Shown here in pieces: positions 28,501 to 41,311 of a DNA stretch of 64,000 bases; the stretch's first letter is position 1, and each line of letters opens with the position of its first letter. The position numbers and the translations under genes are program-made. The stretch spans positions 4,281,336 to 4,345,335 of the forward strand of contig JAQFVV010000014.1 of NCBI GenBank assembly GCA_028023455.1, written 5' to 3'. Below the pieces are notes generated by a model. It searched no databases. It saw nothing but the letters and a program-made list of their open reading frames with translations, and was not told the DNA's origin. The DNA comes from Epiperipatus broadwayi (taxonomy: Eukaryota; Onychophora; Udeonychophora; Euonychophora; Peripatidae).

Positions 28501-28739
28501 ACATACATACAATACATGGTTTTATTTTATCTTTAATACAGCATTAATTTTTTGTTTGTAGAATAACATCATTTTATTAACCAAAATGAACGAACACTTT
28601 CCAAAATTTAAACAATGTTTAATTATATACAATCTCTATTTTTTTTCTTTTTCATTTATTAAATTCATATGGTTGATTATACATCTATAGATAATAATTT
28701 TCATCCAGTATAAAATTTAGAACCTGAGAAGGATACATC
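25561..28739. other. AT-rich intron without recognised genes
   Basis: Contains a (GT)n/(AT)n compound run at about 26925-26967, a small palindrome at 27008-27053 and a run of nine C near 27440. No coding signal longer than about 60 codons. Confidence 0.6.
27008..27053. repeat. Short palindrome shared with the repeats near 51.7 and 52.1 kb
   Basis: GAGGAGATAATATC and its complement GATATTATCTCCTT face each other across ATTTAAATAAA-type sequence. The left arm and its upstream ATAAAAATGAG context resemble the repeated block at 51730 and 52090. Confidence 0.6.
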
Positions 28740-28789
28740 AAGAAACCAAGGCAAAAGTGTTTAGGAAGAATATTATGAGAACCCCTTTG

Positions 28790-29340
28790 AATACCCACAT
28801 AGCTTAGAAGTTCTATTTGATTTAAGTCATCTTAGTGAGGGAAAAACCCAAGTTATTGCTGGAAACCACTTATATAATGCAGCTAAACACTGGTGGTAGT
28901 TCTTATTTGACAAACCTTACACATATGGTTAATGATGAGCTTTTGAGGTAAAAATTATCAGGAGGTGATTTATCACATATTATAAGAAAAGTATACAGTC
29001 AATAGAGGAAGTTACACTTAATTTTTCAGAAGGCAAGTGGTAAAATTGACTACTCTAACAGTATTCTTTTAATCAGAGTATCAAGTAGTAAGGGTTGTAC
29101 AACCTAATTTTCCAAATCACATATAACAGATATACTGTTGAAGAGTTTGTTGAAATATTAGATTCTCTAAAAACAGGTGAGAGATCTTATGAAAGTAAAT
29201 ATAAACATTCTAAGGAATCATGTAGTTATTCCCTTGCAAATAATATTTCTATAACCAACAGCCCTATTCAAAATAAAACAGAAGAAAGAGCTAAAGAGGT
29301 TTATTATCTACAATAACTTTAGAAAAAAAGAACCAATTGT
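28790..29340 (+). pseudogene. Ty3/Gypsy gag-like remnant
   Basis: Short plus-strand stretches include LSEGKTQVIAGNHLYNAAKH followed by WW near 28830-28890, resembling the capsid-region helices of Ty3-type gag. The 73-codon frame at 29095-29316 follows. No CCHC knuckle is preserved. The assignment rests mainly on position upstream of the protease. Confidence 0.4.
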
Positions 29341-29559
29341 GAGTACTAGTAACACAACAAAGTGCTTGTTGATGGAGTTAGTCATTCCTAAAAAATTCAT
29401 ATGAGTTAATAGTAAAACCTGTGCATTAAATTAGAAAGGACACTGTGGGGAAGTTCCTTACTGTAAGGGCCTTATACTAATTTGGAGAGGAACAATTTTC
29501 TGAGCCAACTAAATATCATAGGCTTGGATATTGATTACTTAAAACCTGGGATTATAATT

Positions 29560-29960
29560 GACCAGGGATCAAGATAACTATTGAAGGAGTTAGTGTTAAA
29601 GCACTAATTAATTCTGGCAGTCAAATATCATTATTCTCAGTATATTCAACAAAATCACAGATGCCAACAAATCAGTACCCTCACTGTCATTAAAACAATA
29701 GCAAGTAATTCTAGCCAATGGTAAAAGAGCCAAGTTAGTCAGATAGTTTAGGTGACTGTAAAGAGCAATAACTATGAACATATCTTTCTAATTATTCCTA
29801 GGCTAATTCATGCAGTCATAATTGGCTCTGATTCCATGAACAAGAATCAGTGTATCATTAATTATCAAGATCAAAATTTTACTTGTAAAGGTGAGACTTG
29901 TACTTTTAATCATATTTTCCAACAATTAATAAAATTTACTTTGATTCTGAGATATAACAA
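29560..29960 (+). pseudogene. Ty3/Gypsy aspartic protease remnant, active-site Asp lost
   Basis: Near 29566-29640 the plus strand reads IKITIEGVSVKALINSGSQI and then SLF. The hydrophobic-hydrophobic-x-[ST]-G-[ST] context is that of a retroviral-type aspartic protease, but the catalytic Asp position is Asn (NSG). The following text is interrupted by stops. The 70-codon frame at 29752-29964 (LIHAVIIGSDSMNKNQCIIN, then YQ) corresponds to the flap-to-C-terminal part, where families have an ILG.D motif; here it reads IIGSD. Confidence 0.6.
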
Positions 29961-30423
29961 TTGAAGTAAATAAAAAATTGAAAATTGAAAGAGTCTAATG
30001 AATTAAATTTAGAACATAGAAAAAAACATTATCAATTAATGTTTAACTTGTAAGATTATATTTTCAAATATGCCAGGCATCATTGAAAGATATGTTCACA
30101 ATATTCAATTGAAAATGAACTATTCCAACATAGGACATACCCTATCTCTTCCAATATAAGGCTGAAGTACACCAAAAAATGAATAAAATGGTGAAATGGA
30201 GTATTATTAGAAAAAGTATATCTGCCTGTATCAATCCTTTCATAGTACTCCACAAAAAAATTATCAATTAAAAATTTGCTTGAACATACATTTTCTCAAC
30301 CATCCTCAAATGTGACATCCCTCCATCAGTACACGAGTTAGATTTAAAAACAAAACAAAAACACTTTTAACTTGACAGCCAGCTACTGATAAATACCACT
30401 TCATCTAGAAGATCAAAAATATA

Positions 30424-30700
30424 TTGCCTTCAGGTATGAGAGACAATCTTATGTTTTTTGAAAAGATGCCATTTGGATTGACCAATAGTAGAGCTGCTCT
30501 AATTAGGTGCCTGTACAAGATATCAAAAAAATTGAAAGATCTCCTCATCATGACACTGTCATTGATTACCATGACATTGGAGAGTCTTTATATATCAGGA
30601 AATATTTTTAGGGAATATAATGCTCATAGATATCAAGATCAACAAAGAAAAATGTAGAACTGCTGACTAAGAAATCAAATTCCTAAGACACATAGTGGAA
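30424..30700 (+). pseudogene. Ty3/Gypsy reverse transcriptase remnant
   Basis: The 77-codon frame begins MPSGMRDNLMFFEKMPFGLT and continues NSRAALIRCL. This matches the region of Ty3-type RTs where a strand ending in F-x-x-M-P-F-G-L leads into the helix before the catalytic Y/F-x-DD box. The catalytic box itself is not recognisable in the decayed text that follows. Nearby text (ILMDINKEKC near 30630, then EIKFLRHIVE) fits the connection region. Confidence 0.75.
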
Positions 30701-31082
30701 ACATAGGATGTCAAACCCCATTCTGATAAATTTGTAGCCATGTAAAGATTTTCAAAGTTCAAAATAAGAAACAACTAATATCATTTTAGATATATCAAAT
30801 TACTACCATAAGTTCTATAAAAATTTTGCTAGTGATATTATGCATCTATCCAGATTATTGAAAAAAGATGAGAAATGAAAATGGGGTGAGAGTCATATCC
30901 AGGATTTCAAATGTATCAAATCCAAATTTTTGAAAAGTGAAATGCTATCATATCCTGATTTCAATGAAATATTTTACATACAGACTGTTAGCAGTGGATA
31001 TTGATTAGGAGTAGTGATGCACCAATTGATTAGGTATAAAAGCCACATATCTTTTATTTTTTAAGCTGCCTTTTGAAAAGGA

Positions 31083-31340
31083 GTGGAATTACACTACTTG
31101 ATCACAGAAAAGGAGGCATTAGTTGTGGTCTGGGCATTTCCAAATTTACATCAGTTCTTGCTGAGATCTAATATTATTGTTTTCACAGATCATAAGAATT
31201 TGGAGTTCATGAGTAAGAGTTTTCTTAATAATGAATTCCTCATAAGATGGAAACTACTTTTGCAACAATTCAATTATGAGATCTAATACTTGGAATGGAA
31301 AAACAACATCATTGCAGATATCTTAAGTAAACATTCCAAA
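31083..31340 (+). pseudogene. Ty3/Gypsy RNase H remnant
   Basis: The frame MELHYLITEKEALVVVWAFP, then FTDHKNLEFM, ends RWKLLLQQFNYEI before a stop. After that stop the same family text continues with a W-KNNIIADILSKH phrase. This is the characteristic RNase H order: a Y-x-x-x-EKE helix, a TDHK-L strand and a final N-x-ADxLSR-type motif. One stop and several substitutions are present. Confidence 0.8.
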
Positions 31341-31779
31341 GAGATTACTACTATGTACCCAAATACTAAATCCATAATTATAACCATTATTAGTTTAGTA
31401 ATTCATGATTCAATGGAAAAAAGACTTTGAGACCTTACCCATGTTGTAGCCATAATATGATAAACTAGGTAAAATTATTACCATGTTGTCTAGCCAATTT
31501 GATCTTATGATTAACAACCAATCAGTTAACAAAATAAAAGCAAGATTCAAAATACCACAAAATAATCTTTAAGCTAAAATTTTTTATCAATAAATCATGG
31601 AAAATTATTGTCCCTATTAACATCAGCAATAAGCTGCTATTTTATATTCATTGCCTATAATATGGACTTATGGACAAAAGAAAATAGAGTACATACTTAT
31701 AGGGAGTTTTATTGGCCCATCATGTGTTTGACTATAATTAATCAACCCAAATATTGTAAAACATGTTGAGTCCAAATAT

Positions 31780-32560
31780 ACCAACAATTCATATGCAAGA
31801 ACATTACAGTCTATCCTACCAAAAGGAACTAATGAACTATTGACCATAGATTTCTATGGGTGCCTTCAACCAGTCAATAAATATAAGTTTCTATTAGTGG
31901 CTTATAACATGATTTCTAAGTACATAGCTGCTTATCCAATAACCAAAGCTGACACCAAAATCATCATCAAGTGTCTTATGAATTATCAGTTGCTACTTGT
32001 AAGAAAGCCCCAGTTAGTATTGTTAGACCAAGCCATCACATTCATTTCCAATACATGGAAGAAATGAGTTAAAAAAACAAAATATCATGCACATAATGAG
32101 TTCCATAAAAAAATCTCAATCCAACTTATGTGAAAGGATCATGTAAGAACTGGGCAGTCATTTTCATGTTTATTTGGAAAACAACAACAACCACTAAATT
32201 AATAAACTCAAAGAAATAAGAGCTATATTAATATCACTATAAAGGAGTCAACCAATCTCACACTTATCACATTACAGTTTAGACAATATGAATATTTGCT
32301 AATAAAAACATCATTACCACCCATGGATGAAGAAATCAATCATGAAGATGACATTACTCAAGTTATAGTTAATTAAAAATAATAAGTAACAACACATTGC
32401 CAAAGTGATGATGTACTAATGTTTACCCACCAAATTATCAACCTACAAATTATTGGTTCAAAATATTCCTAAATTTATATGAGGAAACTTCCTAAGTTCA
32501 AAGTCAGATCAGAGGGAATATCTTTCTGCTAGTGACCCTGGAAGAGACATGAGGTACCTA
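31780..32560 (+). pseudogene. Ty3/Gypsy integrase core remnant
   Basis: The frame at 31840-32067 begins MTIDFYGCLQPVNKYKFLLV and continues AYNMISKYIAAYPITKADTK, then LLDQAITFISNTW. This is the integrase DDE core: the first Asp in the ID-YG strand and the second in the LLDQ strand (families: DQG.QF) remain. The Glu helix is beyond the stop and is not recognisable. Text near 32470-32560 may be the chromatin-binding C-terminal segment. It contains multiple stops. Confidence 0.7.
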
Positions 32561-35500
32561 TAATGCATAAAGTTTGCAGACCATAATTGCACACATTCTA
32601 ACATAAGTTGTAGATTATTCCAGATAAAAAGAAACAATATCCACAAAAATGCTAAACAGTTAGCTAGTTAAATAATGAGAAGCTCATAATATGAGACAAA
32701 TGGTTTGAAAATAGATAAATATTTATACATCCCTAAAGTTTGAATTGAAAGATGAAGAGAATTTATTAAAATATTTTTTTCCACTTTTCCAATTTTTAAA
32801 AACAATTTATTCCAAATCCCACCCAAATAAAAATTAATAATAATCATAATTTTAACTTTAGTATTGTTGATAATTTATTCTATGTTTCATACCATTGTTA
32901 AAGCCAAGAAAATTTTCCCCTGAAAATGGGGTAAACTGTAATCTAAAATTTATCAGCATTATTACCAAATATAGCCAAAAAGCTGGAAAAATTTTATTGA
33001 CTTTCTTTTCTAGTTAAATAAAGTAAATCCACCATTATTATTAGTCAGATATCAGATAATATGATCAAGAATGAAACTAAAAGTCTCTTATAGTACTGCC
33101 TGAGAAAATATAAAATTTTAGAAAATATTTAAAGATGTCTTCAGAGCAGATTATTTATTGATCAATGCATATCTAAGCACAGTTTATTTTTTTATGTATA
33201 CACAGAAAACCCACATATAAATTTGATATTGTAGAAAAATGTAGAAAATTAATATATAGTAAATCCAACATAATAAAACAGAATATTTGAAACAGTTCTA
33301 CAATAACCATGTTACTGTAATTACAATTGAGATTATATTAGCTAAAATAGGAAGTGAACAGTCCATTTAAAAATATGTGACTATGCATGCAATGTTTTTA
33401 TGTTTAAAACTTTGTCAAGCAGCTGGCCCAGGCTTGTTTCCCAGTCAATGCTGTGACATATGAAAAAAAAATGTAAAACTGTTTATTTTATTTTATTTAG
33501 ACTTATAATTCGGATAAAAAAAAGTATTTATTATAATGAATTTATTGAAATAAAATATCCGAGAAACTTTAAAGGGATATTATAGGTTATTTAGTTGTTA
33601 AAAATAAATGGTTGTAAAATTAAAAAAAAAAAATCAAATTAAGATATAATATTAAAGATTTGGTATTATTATTATTCTTTCTTTCATTTTATTCAATGTC
33701 TGAAAAATTATATGCTCAGAATAAACTGAAACAATTTATGATTGACTGTTATTATGTATCATCATAGTAATTGACAATTTTTTTTCTGGAAAAATTTAAA
33801 AAAAAATAAGAGTTGTGGGTAATGGTAACTAATTAAGATAGCAACTAACCAGAGGAAATAAATAAGACCTCTTGACAAAATTAAAACAGTTTTTGTTGAA
33901 GGATTGAAGTCATTAAAAGTAGCTGTTAAGTCTCAAAGGAGAAGGACTTATATAAAATATTTACTATGGTGATTATCATGAGCAGAACTGTGCCATGAAT
34001 CATGGACCTTTAAGACTCATAAAAATTAAATGAGCAAGAATGCATTGTGACAAAAGACTTGGGTTTTATTTTTCCTTTTGGGCTGTAAATTGCATAAGGT
34101 GCTGAAAGTGAGATAGCTTCCTGGTGTTCATGCTGTTTTGTATACTTCTGACTTGTAATTGATTATTTTCAGATTATGGAGTTAAATGTGAGAAATTTAA
34201 ATGTTTGGGAATGTGAAATAAAATTGGTCTAAGAAACAATTGTGTTTGATGCAAGGAAAAACAATTTTATTCCCCATGTTAGTTACGGAGTAATGTAATT
34301 ATGTGTAGCTACATCATGCATTAAATGTGAATATGAAATTTAAAAGCTAATAATTAACAGCATGTTAATTAATAAAACTCTTTGTAAATAAAAATTTAGA
34401 GTATATAATGATAATTAATAGTGATTTAATTCTAAAATCTCATTACATGAACATTTTGTTGTAGTATGTGTGAGTTTCTTTGCATTTTCTCTCAAATATT
34501 TCAGCAAAAGACTTGTTAAAAATTAGTTTTGGAAAAGAGAGAAGGTGAGGAACAGTTTTATAAAAGTTATCCACAATACAAGTTTGAACCAATTTTTAAT
34601 TTATAAAAAGAAAAGAAAAATAAATATTTTTTTTTGTTTCCCCTTTCTTTATTTCCAATAGTAATTAGTCATCAAAATCTTTTCATTCATGTGCTTTTTA
34701 AAAAGCTGATATTGATAGTGATTTTATGATAGGTGATTAATTACGCTGTTTATTAATTTATATATGTTAAAGCTGAAAAGAACTAAGTAAGTTTTTTTTT
34801 TATCCATGCTTGATTATTCAGATTAAATCTTTCACTTTCTTCTTCCATGGACTGCCATGCAGTCAGGGGTGAACTGTTGAAGTTTTCTCAGCAACCCATT
34901 TTTTTAGAATTTAGCTCATATATTTATGAATATATTGTGCATTTGAATTATAACGTACTCTTTCTGATTTTAGCACATATGTAGTATCCAATAATTTTCA
35001 CAATAAAAAATTTTTACTAGCCAACATGACTATATTCTGCTTCCAAACTTCCTCTGCCAATATGTACACTAATCTAAATTTACAACAACAGTCCTTTATA
35101 GTTTATCAGACTCAATTTACATCAATTCAAGCTCTATATGGTTTTTATTAAGTGTGGTTTACCAAAAGAAAAACAAATAACAGCTAAACTAACAGCAAAT
35201 TATAAACTGATCATGGAAGGATTACAATGACCCATTTTATTAAACTTGGCAGAATTCACAATTTTTCTAAAACTACATGAATAAAAATTTGTGTGATTAT
35301 AAAATTCATAGGAGTAACAAGTGAATGAAGAATTCGTTTTAAACTCCAGCAATTAATAATAAAGATACTACAACTACTTATTACTGAACTGTTTTATTTC
35401 AGCTTAAAACTCCAAGAATGGGCAGTAAATAAATGAATAAAAAATCTTCACAGGAATTGTTTGCTGTATCAATCTATTAATTTCATATTTTTTCTTGTTT

Positions 35501-36439
35501 AATTATGTTTTTCTCACAAAATATATTGGAGAAAAACAAAAAAATAATAAATCAAGACTCGAAGTAAGAGTTATCATTATTATTTTTTTTCTCTCAGTTA
35601 ATTATTAACCAACATCAATTTTTCTTGATATTAATCCACTTATTTTAAATATTATAGAGTAAGGTGTGTATGTATATTTTGTAATTTTGTTATACATGTG
35701 CATTATCTAATTTTTTTTATATGTTTGTATTCTTTGTTAAGTTATGTAGTTTCAACCTTGACATGATATATGGGTAATAATATATATATATATATATATG
35801 GGTAATATATATATATATATATATATATGTTTTATTAATATGTGTATTTACTTAATTTGAAAGAAAAGGTAATGCAATACTATTGTTACCTAGTGAATCA
35901 AATGCCTTATCAGAATCGGTAATAGCAATTGTTTGAGAAGATGTAAAGACGACTTGCATGTTAGTACTGAAATAAAATTATTATTGTTATTGTTACATTT
36001 GTTTTACCTTGTTCATTTTCATTTGTGCATTTCTTCAAATTAATTAAATAGTGCAACATTACCTGCGAGTTTCATAAATCCCCAGAGTTATAATCTGGAA
36101 CTAACAGGATCTCTTTAAAGGATATAGGTTTAAGTCAAGGTTGCTAGTGGTGCTGTTCTGGTCTTTGAAAATATAGCTCACTAGGACTAATGAATATTCT
36201 AGCATAAATAGGTAACATAAGTTCATATCCCTATGATGTGCAAAAAATATTACTGTGTAGGCTTAATGTTATCTGCAATACATTGCAAGCTGATAGTGTC
36301 CCTCAGTATGCTCACCATAGTTAATGAATGGGCTAGAAAGTCAAGTAACAATCATAAACAAGTATGGGCTGATCATGGTAGTGTAAGGGTGAGGGGTTTC
36401 CAGTTTTGATTTAATTTGTATAATGTATTTGGTGCTGCA
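32561..36439. other. AT-rich intron with few features
   Basis: Holds the possible Ty3 purine tract and LTR start at 32920-32945, a SINE-like 3' end at 33404-33470 and AT-dinucleotide runs near 35779-35828. A unique-looking stretch at 33840-34300 has no coding motif. Nothing else recognised. Confidence 0.55.
33404..33470 (+). mobile_element. SINE 3'-end remnant
   Basis: Shares GTCAAGCA near its start and CCCAGTCAATGCTGTGACAT followed by ATGAAAAAAAA with the copy at 52685-52775, and more distantly the GATGCTATGACAC tail of the SINEs at 22581 and 54274. The promoter boxes are not convincing. Confidence 0.5.
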
Positions 36440-38990
36440 TTTAAAAAACTACACATAAATTTATTCATCATCAATAGTATTATGCAATTTGGACAGTCCC
36501 AGAGAGCAACCATATCACAATTTTATCCATATTTCCAGTCCAATTTTTTCATTGTCCATATCTTCAATTCCATACATCTTTTCCCATTTCTTATATTATC
36601 CAACAAGTCCAATAATTTCTATGCTTTTTTGTCTCCATTCCCCATTCCCTCCAAAACATTTTTCATCAAACTATTTTTTTTAATATATTCCCAATCCAAT
36701 TTTTCCTTTTATATCTAATTTTATCAATCAATTTTTAGTTTTTCATTTACTCTTACCAAAATTACTTCATTTACCAATTTATTTATCCATCTATTTTTTT
36801 CCATTGTTCTCCATGAACATATCTATTCCTAATTTTTTACTCACTGTATACACTCACAACTATACAATAATACACTCCATAATTAACATTTAATTTTTTT
36901 TTTAATTCTCTCTTCAAAGGTTCACAAAATATGTTCTTTCTTTAAATAAATGCTTCCTTTGAAAATGCTATTCTTATTTTAATCTTTTTTATTATTTCAT
37001 CCTCACTCAACCAACAATCCAAATATCTGATTTGATTTACCTGTTGAATTATATTATCATAAATTTCCAATTTATAAACTTTTTGTATTTCTCCATATCC
37101 ATAAATACTTGACCTTCTCAACATTAATATTCAATCCATATTCCATACATCCTTTCACCAATTTATTCAACCTATTCTGGAGATACTTAATCTTCTCAAC
37201 CATTAATATTCATTCCATATTTTATATATCCTTCCTCTAACTTATTCAGCATATTCTGAAGACTTTTTTCATCATCAACTATAAGAATCAAATCGCCTGT
37301 AAATATTATACACTTTATTATTCTATCTTTAATATTAGCTGCTCCATATTCCAAATACTTATGTAACATATCTTCTAAAAAATATTAAAAGGCACAGGTT
37401 GACATGCAACATTATTTCCTAACTCCTCTTTCAATATTGACTTCATCAATCTTATTGTTATCCAGTTTGATTTTTATTTTTTTCACAGTACACATATTCC
37501 AAATCAATCTGTCTTTTCAAAATATTTATTTTTTAAGGTAGTTCATAAGTTTATTCCAGATTTTTTTTATCAAATACTTTACCCAACATATAACAATTCC
37601 TTTATATTTTTCAATATCTCTCTGCAATTGTTCTAACAACAGAAATAACATTTTGTGTACTTTTCCCTTTTTTACAAATTGTTCTCCAATATAATATTCT
37701 ATCTTCACATAAATTCTTTGGCTTAAAAATGCCTCAATAATATTTTTGAGGCATGAAATGACAAACTTATTTTTTATATTTAACTGCTCTCTTCTTTTTA
37801 GTAATTAGAATCATTACAGTCCTCAAGAAATTTTTAGGCCAAACTTCATTATTATATATAAAATTGCAAAGTCCAACTATTTCCTTCATAGTAATTTCTT
37901 CTATTTCTTTCAAAAATTCTATAGATATTGTGTCAAATGTGAGTTTTACCACTTTTCATTTCTTTAATTGACTTTATTACTTCAATATGTCTATAACTTT
38001 ATTATCTTCTTAACATCTTTATCTTCAAGTTCATAATTAATTGTGTAATTTTCTTTTCTAAATAGATACTAAAGATATTCTTTCCATCTTTTCAATATAT
38101 CATTCTATCACTTTTAATCTCTTTGCATTCTTATCATATATTTCATTTATTATTTGTTTTTTCAAGTAACATTTCTAATTCTATCAAATATCAGATCATA
38201 TCCTTTAGTCTGTTGAAGCACTTTTACCTCTCTATATTATTATTCCAATGATTTATCTTTTACTAAATCTGTTTCCTTAGTTCATTATTAATTTATTTCT
38301 TCTTTCTCAGTATTGAGATATTCTTTCATTGTCTCCATAATTCCATTTTTTCCAATATACTTTCCATTATCCAAGATTATTTAATTTTCTTTAATTGAAG
38401 TCCCTATTTCATTTTTTTTTTTTTTGGTTTTAATATATTCCTCATTTTTATCAATTCACTTTATTATAGTTTTACATTTTAAATCAAATCCTCCTTTCTC
38501 CATTTCTTTCATTTTAGTTATGCCCCAACTTAAATATCTCTTTTCTCTCTTTTTATTCTTTTTAAACTCAACTTAAATTTAGTCATATCCAAATTATGAT
38601 AAAAGTTTATATCAGCACCAGGCAAAGCATGTAAACCTCTAATAGCATTTTTATATCCATCCTGAATCAATATCTGATATTGTTTTCTATCATTTCCTAG
38701 AGCTTTCCATGTATACAATCTTCTATGATAATTTTTAAGCCAATTCTTTGCAACCACAAAGTTATTCTCCTTACTAAATTCTATAAGCTGCATATTCTTT
38801 TATTTTCCCAATACTATAATACACATTTTTTCTTTCCTTAACATTGCCCACAACAGTATTCCAATCATCCAATAGCAATATATATGTATTTTTACCCTCA
38901 TGTTGTATAATTTTTTCTATCTTTCATAATGATCATCAATTTCAATATCATTTGATTGGTAATTGATATATAAACTTGTATTACCAATCA
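36440..38990 (-). mobile_element. Second LINE family, decayed, endonuclease to C-terminus
   Basis: Read on the minus strand from 38990 downwards. The end of an APE-type endonuclease is at 38793-38530 (WLKNYHRRLYTWKALGN, ALPGADINFYHNLDMTKFKL, where the H of the usual SDH is conserved as YHN). RT text lies at 37952-37526 and thumb text at 37124-36942 (QQVNQIRYLDCWLSEDEIIK). C-terminal text is at 36850-36440, where phrases such as SLMKNVLEGM and CDMVALWDCP lie in the usual order. It differs clearly from the RTE-like family at 44.3-49.1 kb. Many stops; no catalytic FADD box is intact. The clade is not resolved. Confidence 0.65.
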
Positions 38991-40200
38991 AATTTACTAT
39001 AAAATATTTTTTATTAAATTTTGTGTTCAATCACTTTGCATGTTCAGTCTAATGAATATATAATTCTAGAATAGTGAATTATGAAATATATTCAGCAAGT
39101 TGAAGAATATATAGATTGGTCTCATAACCTTGCCTTTATATTTTGAGAATTTTATGAGTTATACTAATATGAAAATCCTCTAAGGCTTTTGTGTTATGTT
39201 GAAAGAGTATTTAAGTCTCATTTCCATATAATAAATTAGGTAAAATAACAGTTCTATATACAACTATCTTATTTATTGACTGATTAAAGTGGCAGCAACA
39301 TATTGGAGACTGTACTGCTCTCAGTATCTAAGTTCATATTTCTACTTTAAAATGACTCATATTCTAAAGTTGCTAACTTTCCAAGCTCAAAGTTACAGAA
39401 AATTTATCATCTATTATTGGCTAATTTTAAAGGACTCAAGCTTTTGAACATTAATTAAAAAACAAAATCTTTATATTTTGCATTCAAAACAAATACATTT
39501 TGTTGATCTTCTTTTGAATTGGCAAAGGACAATAACCAGTAGTTTGTAAATTCAGAATCCAAAAAGTTTTGTTTTTGCTTTTAAACAATTCAAATTAAAA
39601 GTTTTATACCCAAATTTGAAACATATTGTGATTCCTAATTCAATAAATTCCACCTTCAAATAATTCAAAAAATCATTATTATTAAAGTCAAAAACCATGT
39701 TAGAATTTTTACACATCTATGCCAGTTTTCTTTTAAAATTCTCAGAGTTTTCACCTGTAATGATAAAACTTTCTTGAATCACTCATACAGAGTTATATCC
39801 TGCCTTTCATTTTATATTTTATTTATGCATTGATAAAATTATAAATGATTAAACAAATCCACATTTCTTTTATCACTATAACAATGTGTAATATTTGGTT
39901 ATATTGTTTATATGATAAACTATTTTATGTATATATATATTAACTGTGAAGAAGACTGCTGGCCAGTCAAAATTATCAGATTGATCAACTTAAATAAAAC
40001 ATTATTATAGTGATAAAAGAAAATGGATTTGTTCATTCATGTAGAATCAGTATAATGGATAACCAATTAATTTTAAATAATGTTATTTATCTGATGATTA
40101 ATTGAGTCAAATGCTTGACCAAATGAATAAAAACAACATTTATATATATATACATATATTAAATACTAAAATATAATCACCATTATGAAAAAATATTATA
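38991..40200. other. AT-rich intron, nothing recognised
   Basis: No frame longer than 60 codons, no repeats I can match elsewhere in the window. Confidence 0.5.
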
Positions 40201-40272
40201 TGTAATGTACAAACAATTTAAACAATTTAACTTGTTTTACCGTTAAATTGTTTAAATTGTTTGTATATTACA
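40201..40272. repeat. Near-perfect 31 bp hairpin abutting the PLE1 end
   Basis: The arms at 40201-40231 and 40242-40272 are complementary apart from one mismatch, with a 10 nt loop (TTGTTTTACC). The arm core is ACAAACAATTTAAACAATTT. The right arm ends about 8 bp before the terminal sequence of PLE1 at 40281. Confidence 0.9.
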
Positions 40273-40311
40273 TACATATATAATAAAAACACACAATTAC
40301 TTCTCTATAAA

Positions 40312-40357
40312 ACTGCTTTAATATTTCAATCAGCAGACTGGTTTTCATCAGAAAGCA
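40312..40357 (-). ncRNA. Hammerhead-like ribozyme motif, PLE1 left arm
   Basis: On the minus strand: stem I half TGCTTT, core CTGATGA (plus positions 40345-40351), stem II AACCAG/CTGATT (one C-A mismatch) with loop TCTG, core GAAA (40324-40327), then TATT and the stem I partner AAAGCA. Hammerhead ribozymes are known in the terminal repeats of Penelope-like elements. Deviations: one extra A between CTGATGA and stem II, the stem II mismatch, and a stem III so short that it could form only as a dimer or a 1 bp helix. Cleavage is predicted after TATT, unproven. Confidence 0.6.
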
Positions 40358-40852
40358 CGGCAAAATGGCTATTTCCAGAATTTAAAGCTAAAATATTACA
40401 GATAGTTACGTATCAGATAACAAATCTAATTCCCATAGGTTAAAAATCTTTAAAAAACTTTGTATAAAATAATATTTACAAAACTTTGTATAAAAAAAAA
40501 ACTTTATATAAAAAATAAAAAAATAAAAAAATTCTTACACAAAAAACTTATTTTAAAAAACTAAACCATACATATATTATATATTAAAATATATCAAAAA
40601 ACAATAAAAATATACTATTATATATGTACACACAAAAAACTATATATATATTCTACTATATGTATTTTACTATATACATATATATCTTATATATATATAT
40701 TTTAGATACATTCCACTTTGTGCTAGTCCACCTATAAAATAATTATCTAGGAAGCAAAAAAAAAAAAAACAAATCCCTAGGAAACTAGGTAATTCAAGGA
40801 TGTGATAGTACCTATATTCATATTCATACTATGAGGATGTAATGGCTTAAAT

Positions 40853-41311
40853 TTAAAAATAAAAAAACTCTCCTTCTCTTTCTCTCATGGAAGAAAAATT
40901 ATTTTCCAATATTACCACTTTTAAATCATCAATCGAGTGATCAGGTAAATTGAAATGTTTAGAAACTGGTCTATCTTCATTTTTATGTAAAATATCAAAC
41001 CTGTGGTTGGTCATTCTAATATGTAGACTGTTTGCTGACTCACCTATGTAATGACTCAAGCATCTATTACATTCTATTAAACATACCAAGTTGATACTTT
41101 TACAGTTGACATAGTTGGAGATATGTCATTTAAAACCCTGAATGGTATCTCCCTGAACTATCTTCATAACAATAATGTTTGCATGTATGACATCTCTTAT
41201 CCTCACATAAAAAACACCCCTTTCCTGATACAAAATTAGTGCTAAAAACTTTCCTTACAAGTCTATCCCTAAGTGCCCTATGTCTACAATATACAACTTT
41301 AGGTGGATTTT
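40853..41311 (-). pseudogene. PLE1 linker zinc motif and GIY-YIG endonuclease remnant
   Basis: Minus-strand text from 41311 starts NPPKVVYCRHRALRDRLVRK and includes a cysteine cluster GCFLCEDKRCHTCKHY, the CxxC...CxxC linker that precedes the endonuclease in Penelope-like ORFs. A stop and a frame change follow. The 78-codon frame at 41089-40853 then reads MVCLIECNRCLSHYIGESAN, HIRMTNHRFDI and PVSKHFNLPDHSIDDLKVVI. HYIGESANSLHIRMTNHR is the GIY-YIG core with its Tyr, Gly and Arg, and SKHFN-HS is conserved in the family. The GIY-YIG nuclease nicks target DNA for insertion. The copy is inactive: it has no RT domain, and a stop lies between linker and nuclease. Confidence 0.85.

Larger units (their letters stand above)
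28740..32560 (+). mobile_element. Degenerate Ty3/Gypsy LTR retrotransposon
   Basis: The plus strand carries, in order, gag-like text, a protease motif, reverse transcriptase, RNase H and integrase. The RT-RH-IN order is the Ty3/Gypsy arrangement (Ty1/Copia has IN before RT). All frames contain stops or shifts. A purine-rich tract GAAAATGGGG with a possible LTR start TGTAA at 32937 lies downstream, but I could not find a matching 5' LTR, so the element may be LTR-less or truncated at the 5' end. It is inactive and lies in the dynein intron antisense to the dynein gene. Confidence 0.8.

Noticed and set aside
32937-33100. A 3' LTR of the Ty3 element.
   Set aside because: There is a plausible purine tract and TGTAA start, but I found no matching 5' LTR, so LTR boundaries are not claimed.
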